From NCBI RefSeq assembly GCF_024529975.1, contig NZ_AP024898.1:186001-250000 (forward strand): DNA of 64,000 nucleotides, written 5' to 3'. A model generated the notes under the pieces. It did no database searches. It saw nothing but the letters and a program-made list of their open reading frames with translations, and was not told the origin of the DNA. This document shows positions 29,201 through 36,180 of this stretch, piece after piece. Source of the DNA: Vibrio quintilis. Lineage in GTDB: Bacteria; Pseudomonadota; Gammaproteobacteria; Enterobacterales; Vibrionaceae. A program made the position numbers and the translations under genes. Position 1 is the stretch's first letter. Each line of letters opens with the position of its first letter.

Positions 29201-31572
29201 CCTGTTTTGAAGGGACAGGCGCCACTATGTACCGCACCGGTGATGTGGGTTGCTGGCTGCCGGATGGGACGATTGACTATCAGGGGCGGAACGATGATCA
29301 AGTGAAAATCCGGGGTTTCCGGGTCGAGCTGGGTGAAATCAGCTCGGCGCTGCAGGATTGCAGCGGTGTACAGGAAGCGGTGGTGATAGCCCGTGGTGAT
29401 GGCGCAGACAAACAGTTGGTGGGGTATTATACCCATGCACATGGCACCGGAGCGCCCGTTGCTCTGGCGTCAGTGAAAGCAGACCTGTCAGCCCGGCTGC
29501 CGGAGTATATGGTGCCGTCGGCATACGTGGTGCTGGAGAGTCTGCCGCTGACACCAAACGGCAAAGTCAACCGCAAAGCCCTGCCGGAGCCGGATGAAAG
29601 TGCCTTAGTCCGCCATGCATATGAAGCGCCGCAGGGAGAAACCGAACAGACACTGGCCGCAATCTGGCAGCAGTTGCTGGGTGTGGCGCAGGTTGGCCGT
29701 CACGATAACTTCTTCGAACTGGGCGGCCATTCGCTGCTGGCAATCCGTTTCATCAGCGAGGCACAGAAGCAGGGATTCCGGCTGGATCTGGCGACCTTAT
29801 TTGCCTCACCGGTCTTGTCTTCTCTGGCTGAAATCATCACTCTATCCTCCGCTACCCGCAGTGAGGCTGATCCGGTGATTCCGTTCCGGACCACCGGCAG
29901 TCAGGCCCCGCTGTTCATCGTGCCGGAATTCAGTGGTGAACTGCTCTATGGCCCGGCTTTAACCGCGGCGATTGATGCTGATATTCCGGTTTATGGTTTA
30001 TCAGCACCTGACCGGATGCAGCCTTCGCTGAAAACCTATCAGGGCATGGCAGCCCGCTATGTGCAGATGATTCGCCGCACACAGCCGCAAGGGCCGTACC
30101 GGCTGCTTGGCTGGTCTTCCGGTGGTGTGGTGGCGTATGAAATTGCCGCGCAGCTGCTCGGTCTGGACCAGACGGTTGAGTTCATTGGTATGCTGGACAG
30201 CTGGAAGCCGGGACTGATTGAAAAACCGGTGATGTCTGAGCAGGCGAAGATGCGCGATCTGAGCCGGGGCATGGTGACGTTTCTGATGCAGCAACACGGG
30301 ATGAGTTATGTTCAGGCGATGGACGGAGGGGAAATGCAGGCCCTGGCTAAACAGACATCAGACGAACAGGCACATCAACCTGTGGTGTTACCGGAAAGCG
30401 GTAACTGGCAGGATGATTACCGGGCCGGGAAAGCCGCGGGTTGTCTGCCGCCGCACTGGTCAGAAACCTATTTTCATAACATGCTGATTCATCAGAGAGA
30501 TTTTCTCGATGCGGAATATGAGGCGCTGCCGCTGCCGGTTGAAATTGATCTGATTGCGGCGCAGGACAATCCATCTGCACTGGGTGAATTGTATCTGGGC
30601 TGGGATCAGGTGCTGGAATCCTCACAAATTCATGTGGAAAGTGTGCCGGGCGAGCATTATGAGCTGGTTACGGCACCTTTTTTGCCCCGTGTCGGGCAGG
30701 CAGTTTCCGCAGCGCTTCGTGCAACAGTGGCGCGGCGCCGGACGCAGGCATCACAGCCTGACCTGCGCCACGGTTCAGCATTTGATCCGGTGGTCACATT
30801 GCAGGCCGGGGAAGAAGGGCAGCCGCTGTGTATCTGTATTCCCGGCGCAGGCGATAATGTACTGACATTTGTCGATCTGGTTCAGGCGATGCCGAAAGCG
30901 CAGACCATGCTGGCGTTGCAACCCCGCGGTCTGTGGGGCAATGGTGTACCGCATTCCAGCGTTGAGGCCGCCGCCGCATTTTATTTACAGGCACTGGCAC
31001 CGAAGCTGGCACAGCGCGAGATTCATGTGCTGGGCCACTCGTTTGGTGGCTGGGTCGCGATGGCGCTGGTCAATCAGATGGAAGCGCAGGGCATTGCGGT
31101 GGCTTCGCTGACGATTGCTGATTCACGGGCGCCGGTCGCCCCGCAGCAGGTCGAATATACCAATCTGGAAACCATGATGTGGCTGATCAGGTTGTTTGAG
31201 ATGCGCGGTAAATCTTTAGGTTTGACGGAAGCCATACTGGCCCCGCTGACTCCTGCGGCGCGCCTTGCACGCCTGCATCAGGGGTTGACTGAAAGCGGCC
31301 TGATGCCCAAACGGACCGCATTGAAAGAGGTGGCTGCGATTTATCGTTCATTCTCTGCCAATGTCCGGACCCGGTACATACCGGAGGCATTACCACAAGC
31401 GCCGGTCAGCCTGCTGCTGGCCAGCGATGTGCCTGAGACACGGCTGGCTGAGTGGCAGTCTTTTGCACCATCGGTACAGGTGTGCCGCAGTCAGGGCAAT
31501 CATGTGATGTTACTGAAATCTCCGGATGTGTCTGTTCTGGCTGATTTAATCCAGGGCCGGACGGCCGTTTAA
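23260..31572 (+). CDS. Terminal non-ribosomal peptide synthetase ([C-A-T]-[E/C-A-T]-TE-TE)
   Basis: A 2770-residue final synthetase. The ATG at 23260 has AAAGGA about 7 nt upstream and overlaps the previous gene by 8 bp; an in-frame start at 23146 would lie deep inside that gene and lacks support. An acidic helical N-terminus (LSPEELMAVLEQLEQDE) probably docks with the upstream synthetase. Order: C (HHVIADG), A, T, dual-type C (IYPLAPLQEGILFHH; HHLSMDH), A, T (GGHSLLAIR), thioesterase 1 (GWSSG near residue 2284) and thioesterase 2 (GHSFG near residue 2591). The tandem thioesterase identifies the end of the line. Two terminal TE domains are common in cyclic lipopeptide synthetases of Pseudomonas and relatives; the release chemistry here is inferred. 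Confidence 0.97.
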   Translation: MTDTRFSLDQLSPEELMAVLEQLEQDEAKPIRSAAPVPEMITADPDRREFPLSLAQKRLWVMSQMDAVTTSAYVIAGGLRLRGSLDMAALTRALDRIVARHAALRTRIEMRDGEPVQVIAAQDCGFPLEEVSQRQAASEAQPFEPVFDLATGPLVQGQLIHQNEQEHILRIAMHHVIADGWSMGIFTGELSALYAAFAQGQPDPLPALPVQFGDYACWQQSYLQGEVLAKQQEFWVSHLQGAPEYLTLPTDRPRPEQRDYIGDNVAVTLDADLTAGLKALSQRHGCTLYMTLLAGWAALMSRLSGQEEVVIGSPVAGRTRKEAEGLIGMFVNTQALRVDLSDTPDTQALLAQVKATALAAQSHQDMPFEDVVKAVAPARSLSYSPVFQVVFALQNLPKGDMSLSGIHLSHVDVPDKSAKVDLALIMNEGEAQISGNLNYATALFDKETIERYAGYWIRLLEGMVADSHLTLQSLPVLSDSERLYLLEGLNQTRMDFPEHACIHELFENMVAADPQAGALVTDCESLTYDALNRKANQLAHWLIEDGVQPDSRVAVAIPRSADLLIAMLATMKAGGAYVPMDPNYPDARLQHMLTDSDPEVLITCAEVRARLGTTGNNCTEIDISRDRHLWHSYGQTNPDKFALQLTSQHLAYIIYTSGSTGKPKGVMVPHQGVCNVSVAQRRMFSVGPGSRVLQYGSISFDASMFEIIMGICSGAELHFAGPGQPLGASLSEVMKSRRITHAPLPPAAISSLRTDVDLPDLTFLLTAGEAITRSVIEPWIRPGRDVYNGYGPTETTIWGTTCPLHQPFTGQPPIGLPRPNGKVYILDPAGEPVPLGVTGEIYLSGVGIARGYLNRPELTQERFLPDPFSNEEPFTDDPQTNEPGQRMYRTGDLGCWRPDGLIHYQGRCDHQVKIRGYRIELGEIETALQQCPGILEAVVEAQKNAAGNTWLVAYYVCEAAADVALTALKSQLSETLPDYMVPAAYVVLDELPLTANGKVDRKALPQPDESAFSRQAYEAPQGKTEQLLAQLWCELLGISRAGRQDHFFELGGHSLLAVQLIEKLRQHGWHLDAKSLFSYPTIATLATALSEGVSASQVEIPDNLIPVHCMQITPDMLPLTTLTQSEIDAVAATVPGGAANIQDIYPLAPLQEGILFHHLLQPDNDPYVTPAILSFDNQTRLDDFLTAMQAVIQRHDILRTAVVWDGLNEAQQVVWRDAPLRVTELTADALLFEDTEATGIADALQRRFAPSEMRVEIDRAPMIAAWQVAEPSSARWFLCLMMHHLSMDHTTLELVLAEIQAYLTGQEQSLPVPVPFRNFVAQASQEMDRDAYIRYFSEQLADIETSCAPFNLLDAQSNGQQIDSQRYPLADSLAQNLRVQARQQGVSAASLFHLAWGLVVRAATGRDDVVFGTVLFGRMAGGDGADRALGMFLNTLPLRLSLDDITVADAVQATHTRLAELLNYEHAPLSLVQQCSGVAPQAPLFTSLLNYRYQGGHTPAQSEQVESVWQGVEMISGEERTNYPFGLSVDDIAGAGFCLDLKIDAQIGCERVAAMVGQALEALVAALEQPQQAVKVSQLAILPDSERHQVISGFNQTRTPFPDNQCIHQLFEQTVAAQPHATAVVSEQQSLTYHQLNQQANQLARWLVSQGVCPDSRVAVSLERSCDLVVALMATLKAGGAYVPLDPGYPQERLACMLADSQPVVVLTTAELQSRLGEMPDNTTVVDMTADRPWAALETHNLNRDDLNHRHLAYIIYTSGSTGHPKGVMNEHRGVVNRLSWMKDDYGFGPTDVVLQKTPFSFDVSVWEFFCSLWAGATLVMAKPEGHKDPLYLKTLIEQRQVTILHFVPPMLQTFLEGIEAGDCDSLRLVFCSGEALPAAAVRKTTQRLPNVALHNLYGPTEAAVDVTAWACPHNLEGDRMSIGAPVANTRMYVLDGQGQPVPVGVPGELYIGGVQVARGYLNRPELTAEKFVADPFAKEACFEGTGATMYRTGDVGCWLPDGTIDYQGRNDDQVKIRGFRVELGEISSALQDCSGVQEAVVIARGDGADKQLVGYYTHAHGTGAPVALASVKADLSARLPEYMVPSAYVVLESLPLTPNGKVNRKALPEPDESALVRHAYEAPQGETEQTLAAIWQQLLGVAQVGRHDNFFELGGHSLLAIRFISEAQKQGFRLDLATLFASPVLSSLAEIITLSSATRSEADPVIPFRTTGSQAPLFIVPEFSGELLYGPALTAAIDADIPVYGLSAPDRMQPSLKTYQGMAARYVQMIRRTQPQGPYRLLGWSSGGVVAYEIAAQLLGLDQTVEFIGMLDSWKPGLIEKPVMSEQAKMRDLSRGMVTFLMQQHGMSYVQAMDGGEMQALAKQTSDEQAHQPVVLPESGNWQDDYRAGKAAGCLPPHWSETYFHNMLIHQRDFLDAEYEALPLPVEIDLIAAQDNPSALGELYLGWDQVLESSQIHVESVPGEHYELVTAPFLPRVGQAVSAALRATVARRRTQASQPDLRHGSAFDPVVTLQAGEEGQPLCICIPGAGDNVLTFVDLVQAMPKAQTMLALQPRGLWGNGVPHSSVEAAAAFYLQALAPKLAQREIHVLGHSFGGWVAMALVNQMEAQGIAVASLTIADSRAPVAPQQVEYTNLETMMWLIRLFEMRGKSLGLTEAILAPLTPAARLARLHQGLTESGLMPKRTALKEVAAIYRSFSANVRTRYIPEALPQAPVSLLLASDVPETRLAEWQSFAPSVQVCRSQGNHVMLLKSPDVSVLADLIQGRTAV
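23400..26520 (+). other. NRPS module 8 (C-A-T), specificity not assignable
   Basis: LCL condensation domain with HHVIADG, A domain with YTSGSTGKPKG near 25224, and T serine near 26424. Pocket residues read D-A-F-P-L-A-G-I-W, which I do not recognise. It is most like module 5 of this line (both FDAS.FEI and TETTIW). The next module opens with a dual-type domain, so the residue is probably delivered as D. Confidence 0.7.
26560..29850 (+). other. NRPS module 9 (dual E/C-A-T), predicted Ser, last residue
   Basis: Dual-type condensation domain (HHLSMDH near 27106) and an A domain with the EntF-type serine code D-V-W-H-F-S-L-V-D. Its A-T part is nearly identical in DNA to module 2, but the T domain diverges immediately after GGHSLLA into a version that faces the thioesterase. 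Confidence 0.85.
27994..29742 (+). repeat. Near-identical A-T segment, copy 2 (module 9)
   Basis: Partner of 4909-6696. Both edges fall at equivalent positions (C/A linker and T-domain serine motif). It lacks the 39 bp insertion present in copy 1. Confidence 0.9.
29880..31560 (+). other. Tandem thioesterase didomain
   Basis: TE1 has the nucleophile in GWSSGG (about 30110), an Asp in GMLDSW, and a His in GEHYELV (about 30655). TE2 has GHSFGG (about 31033), an Asp in IADSRAP, and a His in GNHVML (about 31500). Both therefore keep plausible Ser-Asp-His triads, so neither looks dead. Confidence 0.85.
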
Positions 31573-31628
31573 TGAAGATGTTCTTTCTGTCTGCCGGTAT
31601 GGCCGCAGAAGATAAATGAGGAATGAAG

Positions 31629-33347
31629 ATGTTTAAATCTATTATTACCCGCTTTAAATGGTCGATTGTTGGTGCGACAGTTTTGAGTGTTGTCGGGGCG
31701 ATGGCCGGGATTGTGATGCTGAAGATTATCACGATGCAGGTCAGTCAGCTCGGCTCCGGAGAAGCAGCCGGGCCGTACGACTTCCCGATCTTTGTCGGGG
31801 CGGTATCGACCGTGTTGCTGTTCAGTCTGTTGTCGCGCTATCTGCTGGCAAAGCTGAGTGCGCGGATTGTGTATGAGTTCCGGGATTCGCTGGCAAAGCG
31901 TCTGCTGGCAACCAGTTATGCCAGTATTGAAAAGATTGGCGGCCACCGGATTATGGCGGCGATGAAGACGGATGCGGCGAAGCTATCCGACGGGCTGTTG
32001 CTGTTACCCGGCTTTATCTATAGTTTCGTCACGGTGCTGCTGTGTCTGGGCTATATGGTGTACACCTCGTGGCAGCTGTTTACGGTGGTGTTTGTGTTGA
32101 TTGCGCTGATTATGTTTATCTCCAAACTGATTCTGAACCGTGGTCTGCATCATTACCTGCGGCTGAGAGAGTATGAAGATGACATGTTCAGCGGTATGAA
32201 AACCCTGGTGGACGGGGTGAAAGAGCTGACGATCAACGCCCGCCGCCGCCGTTTCACTTACGATGAAATTCTGGAGCCGAACTTCGCGGTGATTCGTGAC
32301 CGCAGTGTTAAGGTGTCGCTGATTTTCACCATGCTGGGCAGTATGGCATCGACGCTGGTGTTTTTTGTGATTGGTGTGATTGTATTCGGCAGTCAGGTGT
32401 ATTTTCCGGATGTGCCGCTGGGTGTGGTGGTGACTTTTGTGCTGACAATTCTGTATATGGTAACACCGCTGCAAAGTGTGGTGGATTCAATGAACCGTTT
32501 CAGTGACTGTTCCGCGTCTTACCGCAATATTGAAGGGCTGGAACTGGGAGAACCGGATGAATTTGAACGGCGGACTGATCTGACCCGGCAGGTGCCTGAC
32601 TCGGTAACGGACTGGTCAACACTGTCAGTGCGTGATCTGGAATTTCAGTATCAGTCTGATCTTGAGGATGAGTACACCTTCAATGTCGGCCCGGTCAATG
32701 CAACGTTCCGCCGCGGCGAAGCGATATTTCTGACCGGCGGTAACGGCAGCGGGAAATCAACTTTCGCCAAGCTGCTGGTGGGTTTGTATCAGCCGGATCG
32801 GGGGAGTATTGTGCTCGATGAGCAGGCTGTGTATGAGGCGGTCGACATCAGTGATTATCAGCAGATGTTCTCGACGATTTTCTCGGATTTTCATCTGTTT
32901 GAGCATGTGCTGAACGCCGAAGGACAACCGGAGAGTGATGAGGTGATCAGCCGGTATCTGACGGATCTGGAGCTGGGGAATAAAGTGACGTCGAAAGACG
33001 GTAAGTTTTCTTCCGTCGCCATGTCGCAGGGGCAGAAAAAGCGGCTGGCACTGTTGATGTCTTACATCGAAGATACACCGGTGTGTTTGTATGATGAATG
33101 GGCCGCCGATCAGGATCCGCGGTTCCGGGAAATTTTCTACACCCGGATTATTCCGCAACTGAAGCAGCAGAATAAGCTGGTGGTGGTGATCAGTCATGAT
33201 GACCGGTATTTCCATCTGGCCGATCAGCTGGTGAAGTTTGAGAACGGGCAAATCGTGGTGGATGAGCGTCCGCAGGGTGCGCCGCTGGCGGAGAGTGAAG
33301 CTGAACCTGCACCTGAGCCTTCGCTGGCGGAACTGGTGATGGCTTAA
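31629..33347 (+). CDS. Cyclic peptide export ABC transporter (SyrD/PvdE type)
   Basis: A one-chain ABC exporter: an N-terminal membrane domain with about six hydrophobic segments (residues ~1-280) and a C-terminal ATPase. Visible motifs are Walker A GGNGSGKST (about residue 370), signature SQGQKKR, Walker B CLYDEW followed by AADQDP, and the switch His in VISHDD. The DEWAADQDP form is typical of the SyrD/PvdE family, which exports cyclic lipopeptides and pyoverdine precursors across the inner membrane. ATG 31629 is preferred over the in-frame ATG at 31623 because GAGGA lies about 8 nt upstream of it. It follows the terminal synthetase by 56 bp and precedes a terminator, so it is probably the last gene of the NRPS operon and exports its product. 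Confidence 0.93.
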   Translation: MFKSIITRFKWSIVGATVLSVVGAMAGIVMLKIITMQVSQLGSGEAAGPYDFPIFVGAVSTVLLFSLLSRYLLAKLSARIVYEFRDSLAKRLLATSYASIEKIGGHRIMAAMKTDAAKLSDGLLLLPGFIYSFVTVLLCLGYMVYTSWQLFTVVFVLIALIMFISKLILNRGLHHYLRLREYEDDMFSGMKTLVDGVKELTINARRRRFTYDEILEPNFAVIRDRSVKVSLIFTMLGSMASTLVFFVIGVIVFGSQVYFPDVPLGVVVTFVLTILYMVTPLQSVVDSMNRFSDCSASYRNIEGLELGEPDEFERRTDLTRQVPDSVTDWSTLSVRDLEFQYQSDLEDEYTFNVGPVNATFRRGEAIFLTGGNGSGKSTFAKLLVGLYQPDRGSIVLDEQAVYEAVDISDYQQMFSTIFSDFHLFEHVLNAEGQPESDEVISRYLTDLELGNKVTSKDGKFSSVAMSQGQKKRLALLMSYIEDTPVCLYDEWAADQDPRFREIFYTRIIPQLKQQNKLVVVISHDDRYFHLADQLVKFENGQIVVDERPQGAPLAESEAEPAPEPSLAELVMA

Positions 33348-33365
33348 GATCTTTTGGGTTGTTTG

Positions 33366-33396
33366 GGGCCGGGTGAGGTTTTGCCTGGCCCTTTTT
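33366..33396 (+). terminator. Rho-independent terminator of the NRPS-exporter operon
   Basis: GGGCCGGG (33366-33373) pairs with CCTGGCCC (33384-33391) with one G-T pair, and TTTTT follows. It lies 18 bp after the exporter stop codon. Confidence 0.85.
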
Positions 33397-33439
33397 GGTT
33401 TTGTTTGTTTTGTCTCTGGTGTTTTTGGCTGTATTTTGT

Positions 33440-33965
33440 TGGTTTCTGCTGTCTTTGGCTATTTGGCTATAGTGGTATGGTTTGTTGCGCTATAGGATTC
33501 TTCGATCTCTCCGGCTGCACCGAACGCGCCCCGGTTCCTTTTGGTAGGCGCCAAAAGGAACCAAAAACGTCTTTTTTGCCTGGTCACGCGTGGTTCAGGA
33601 CCGATTTGTAAGCGCGTCCCTGCGCTGACAAATCTGGAACTTTCTTCCTGAAAGTTCCTCATTTGAGCAATGATCAATTTGGCTGTGTTTTTTCTCCTCG
33701 TTCTCACGCGTGGGAATGCATACCGAATGCAAAAAGTTACCATGATAACCCTTGTTCCCACGGTCCTCCGTGGGAATACAGACCAAATATAAGCATCATT
33801 GAGTTAAACGCGTTGCAAACTCACTTTTGCTCAAATCAATCATGAGATGGTCAACAAAAATTACAAAAATTGTGTGTATTTTCAAAGTATCAACTTTAAG
33901 TGATCAAGTGCATTTGAATTACTGGGTATTTGGTCAATTCTACTTATTGATGAAGAGAGAGTTAT
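33440..33965 (+). repeat. Structured dispersed repeat, copy 1
   Basis: A ~0.5 kb non-coding element made of consecutive hairpins. H1 arms are 33533-33544 and 33551-33562 (12 bp, perfect); H2 33603-33634; H3 33636-33658 (9 bp, loop TTCCT); H4 33701-33716; H5 33755-33776 (TTCCCACGG, loop TCCT). A conserved tail ends with GTGCATTTGAATTACTGGGT at 33909. The same order recurs at 34745-35385 and, shortened, at 57395-57800. H4 and H5 resemble the GTTCCCACG-type REP palindromes common in gammaproteobacteria. Short open frames inside are not convincing genes. Confidence 0.85.
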
Positions 33966-34066
33966 TGTGTTTTTTGGGGCATAATTTCCAGAGGCTTCGG
34001 TGTTGAAATAGACATGGGGAGATGGGGTGCCTGTCCCCACAATTGCCACAATTGTGAAGGTGATGC

Positions 34067-34145
34067 GTTGAACTTGGCAGTTTTGGTTCGAAGTTCGGTG
34101 CGCTTTGCAGGTTTAGTGGGGCACACCTTATTGTCGGTGTTAGCT
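34067..34145 (+). other. Integron attC-like site, 3' part only
   Basis: The end GGTGTTAGCT carries a core GTTAGCT at 34139, and the preceding bases resemble the 3' half of Vibrio cassette repeats. The left part (the AAC-type box) is not visible, so the site looks truncated. The next gene starts 19 bp beyond the core, as expected for a cassette. Confidence 0.6.
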
Positions 34146-34163
34146 GAAGAACATGGAGAACTG

Positions 34164-34616
34164 ATGGAAGCAGAAAGCGATAAATTCAATAGCGTTCTTG
34201 GTGAACTTGTTCACTACTATGAAGTGAGAATGGTAGCGTTGAGCGAGTATTCTGACCGGGTGTGGAATAGATTTAATTGGTTCATGACAGTTGAAGTGGC
34301 GGCCTTTGGTTTCTTTTTCTCGCAAGCAGGAAAAATTGCATCACAGTCATTGCTACAAAATGGCATTCCATTGGTCGGCATCATCGTTGCCCTTCTGTGG
34401 GGTCTCTTGGGAGCTGAAGATTACGTTTCAATGAGAAAACACGGAAAAATAACTACGGATGTAGAGCAAAAAGTCAAGGAACAGTTCGAAAGAATCGGGC
34501 TAACGTTTGATGTTGAAGTAAGGAAGAGCTTTGTTAACTTCAGGCAAACATGGCTTTTGTTTCTTTTCCCATGTCTTGTGGCTATCTCATGGGTAGTTGT
34601 TTTTGTAGTGACATGA
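34164..34616 (+). CDS. Small membrane protein in an integron cassette, function unknown
   Basis: A 150-residue protein; ATG 34164 has GGAG about 6 nt upstream, whereas an upstream in-frame start at 34014 would lie before and run through the attC-like site. It has a ~45-residue soluble N-terminus and three hydrophobic stretches, roughly residues 42-62, 68-90 and 128-150. A charged 35-residue segment between the second and third is probably cytoplasmic. I do not recognise the family. Its base composition is lower in GC than the NRPS genes. The gene lies between cassette cores GTTAGCT (34139) and the attC at 34626, whose left box GGCTAAC complements GTTAGC. That match is the signature of a true gene cassette. 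Confidence 0.75.
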   Translation: MEAESDKFNSVLGELVHYYEVRMVALSEYSDRVWNRFNWFMTVEVAAFGFFFSQAGKIASQSLLQNGIPLVGIIVALLWGLLGAEDYVSMRKHGKITTDVEQKVKEQFERIGLTFDVEVRKSFVNFRQTWLLFLFPCLVAISWVVVFVVT

Positions 34617-34625
34617 AAACTATTC

Positions 34626-34688
34626 GGCTAACAAGACCAATTCAGCCGACGCGCCAAAGGCACGTACGGCTGATTGGCAGAGTTATGC
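34626..34688 (+). other. Integron attC site of the 34164 cassette
   Basis: Left box GGCTAAC (34626), right box GTTATGC (34682). The inner arms CCAATTCAGCCG (34637) and CGGCTGATTGG (34667) pair with one unpaired T, the extrahelical base typical of attC folds. At 63 bp it is a short attC. Confidence 0.8.
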
Positions 34689-34744
34689 ACAAAAAGACCA
34701 CCCAACAATTTTGCAACCGCAACAATTCTGATGTGGAGGAAAGA

Positions 34745-35385
34745 AAGATGAGTTTCTCCTCGTTCTCACGCTCCGCGTGCATACCGAGCTGGAAATTACC
34801 ATGATAACCCTTGTTCCCACGGTCCTCCGAGGGAATACATACCGAATATCAGCATCATTGAATTAAACGCATTGCAAATTCATCTTTGCTCACATCTATC
34901 ATGTTCAATTATCGGGGCAGTCGGCTGTATTCAGGTCTGGATCAGGTATGTTGCGCACCTGCCTTTATCGGTTTCATTGGTATGATCGAACGCGGCCCAG
35001 ACGGTTTTTGAAAGACCAAAAACCGCCGAAAAAGTCTTTTTTTATTCAGCTTCAGTACGCGTGGGTCAGGACCGATTTGTAGATGCGTCCCTGCATCAAC
35101 AAATCTGAAACTTTCTCCTGAAAGTTCCTCCTTTGAGCATCTATCAATTTGGCTGGGTTTTCCTTTTTCCTTGTTCCCACGGTTCTCCGTGGGAATACAT
35201 ACCGAATATCAGCATCATTGAATTAAACGTATTGCAAATTCATCTTTGCTCAAATCAATCATGAGATGGTCAATAAAACCCACAAAAATTATGTATGTCT
35301 ATTCAAAGTCTCCGCTTTCAGCGAGCAAGTGCATTTGAATTACTGGGTGTTTGGTTAATGCCATGGGTTGATGAGGGAATAGTTG
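34745..35385 (+). repeat. Structured dispersed repeat, copy 2 (partly duplicated)
   Basis: An initial partial unit (34745-34905) has the H4/H5 hairpins (CACGC-TCC-GCGTG at 34768; H5 with one mismatch at 34814). A fuller unit (34965-35385) follows: H1 at 35002-35025 with arms CGGTTTTTG and CAAAAACCG; H2 at 35074-35105; H3 at 35108-35126; H5 at 35174-35195; and the GTGCATTTGAATTACTGGGT tail. H1 and H2 have different stem bases from copy 1 yet remain fully paired. No gene is visible between 34690 and 35570. Confidence 0.85.
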
Positions 35386-35470
35386 TCGCATTTGGGATGT
35401 CATTGCCGTAGATATCTGGTGTTGCATGAGGATGACGATTTGCTGCCATCTGAATATCTCCCCAATGATT

Positions 35471-35491
35471 TGCATCACATAAAATGATGCA
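35471..35491. promoter_or_regulatory. Operator-like inverted repeat, distal copy
   Basis: TGCATCA-N7-TGATGCA, a perfect dyad, about 80 bp upstream of the first restriction-modification gene. The same design recurs 70 bp downstream. Confidence 0.65.
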
Positions 35492-35540
35492 TGAACTGAT
35501 GGGCTACATTGACTTTTGATGCCACGTTAAGCATGATTTG

Positions 35541-35561
35541 TGCATCATTTAATATGATGCG
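35541..35561. promoter_or_regulatory. Operator-like inverted repeat, proximal copy
   Basis: TGCATCA-N7-TGATGC(G), identical to the distal copy except for the last base. It ends 9 bp before the GTG start at 35571, so a bound protein would cover the start region. Paired dyads spaced 70 bp are typical for a dedicated dimeric regulator, but no regulator gene is seen beside it. Confidence 0.65.
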
Positions 35562-35570
35562 AATTCAGGT

Positions 35571-36161
35571 GTGAAAAAGCCACTTAAACAAATTGTTGAG
35601 ATTCGAGCCGGACATCCGTTTCGGGGAGCCATTAAAGAATCGACGAACGGGAATGGTTATGTCATTCAAATCCGTGATCAAAATGAAGATGGACAGATAG
35701 CCTGGGCACAATTGATTCAGGCGGAAGTTATCGGGCGTAAAGCGCCTGAATGGTTAATGCCGGGTGATATTCTTTTTTCTGCCCGGGGGATACGAAATAT
35801 TTCTTCTGTAGTGCATGCACATGAAATTGGAGAATTGAACTTACCTGTTGTTTGTTCCCCTCATTACTTTCAGATACGAGTGAATCATGGTACAGATATT
35901 TTGCCGGAATTTTTGGCCTGGCAGTTGAACCAGACAATTGCTCAGCGTTATTTTCAGCAATCAGCCGAAGGTTCGGTGCAGGTGAGTATTCGCCGCAGCG
36001 TTTTAGAACAAACATTAATCACGGTACCATCACTGGTAAAACAGCAGCAGATCATCAAACTGGCAGAATGTGCCAGCCGGGAAAAACAGATTTACCGAAA
36101 GCTGATTGAGTTAAGAAATGCAGAACTCGATGAAATAGCCAGGCAAATATTCAAAGATTAA
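35571..36161 (+). CDS. Half-size HsdS-like protein (single target-recognition domain)
   Basis: A 196-residue protein starting at GTG. The sequence resembles one target-recognition domain of a type I specificity subunit: an N-terminal segment, a GDILFSARG-like stretch, and the end SVQVSIRRSVLEQTLITVPS followed by a helical C-terminus (KQQQIIKLAECASREKQIYRKLIELRNAELDEIA). Full HsdS subunits have two such domains (about 390-450 residues), so this is a half unit that might dimerise or serve as an alternative subunit. It lies 19 bp upstream of hsdM and downstream of the paired operators, so it is probably the first gene of the operon. A function in DNA recognition is inferred. Confidence 0.75.
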   Translation: MKKPLKQIVEIRAGHPFRGAIKESTNGNGYVIQIRDQNEDGQIAWAQLIQAEVIGRKAPEWLMPGDILFSARGIRNISSVVHAHEIGELNLPVVCSPHYFQIRVNHGTDILPEFLAWQLNQTIAQRYFQQSAEGSVQVSIRRSVLEQTLITVPSLVKQQQIIKLAECASREKQIYRKLIELRNAELDEIARQIFKD

Positions 36162-36180
36162 AATAAGTGAGATAGCAATA

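Noticed and set aside
33354..33611. An 85-codon ORF after the exporter gene
   Set aside because: It starts in the operon terminator and continues into the structured repeat; composition is not protein-like.
34014..34163. N-terminal 50 residues of the membrane cassette protein
   Set aside because: This part is encoded by and around the attC-like site; the internal ATG at 34164 has a ribosome-binding sequence and the expected distance from the cassette core.
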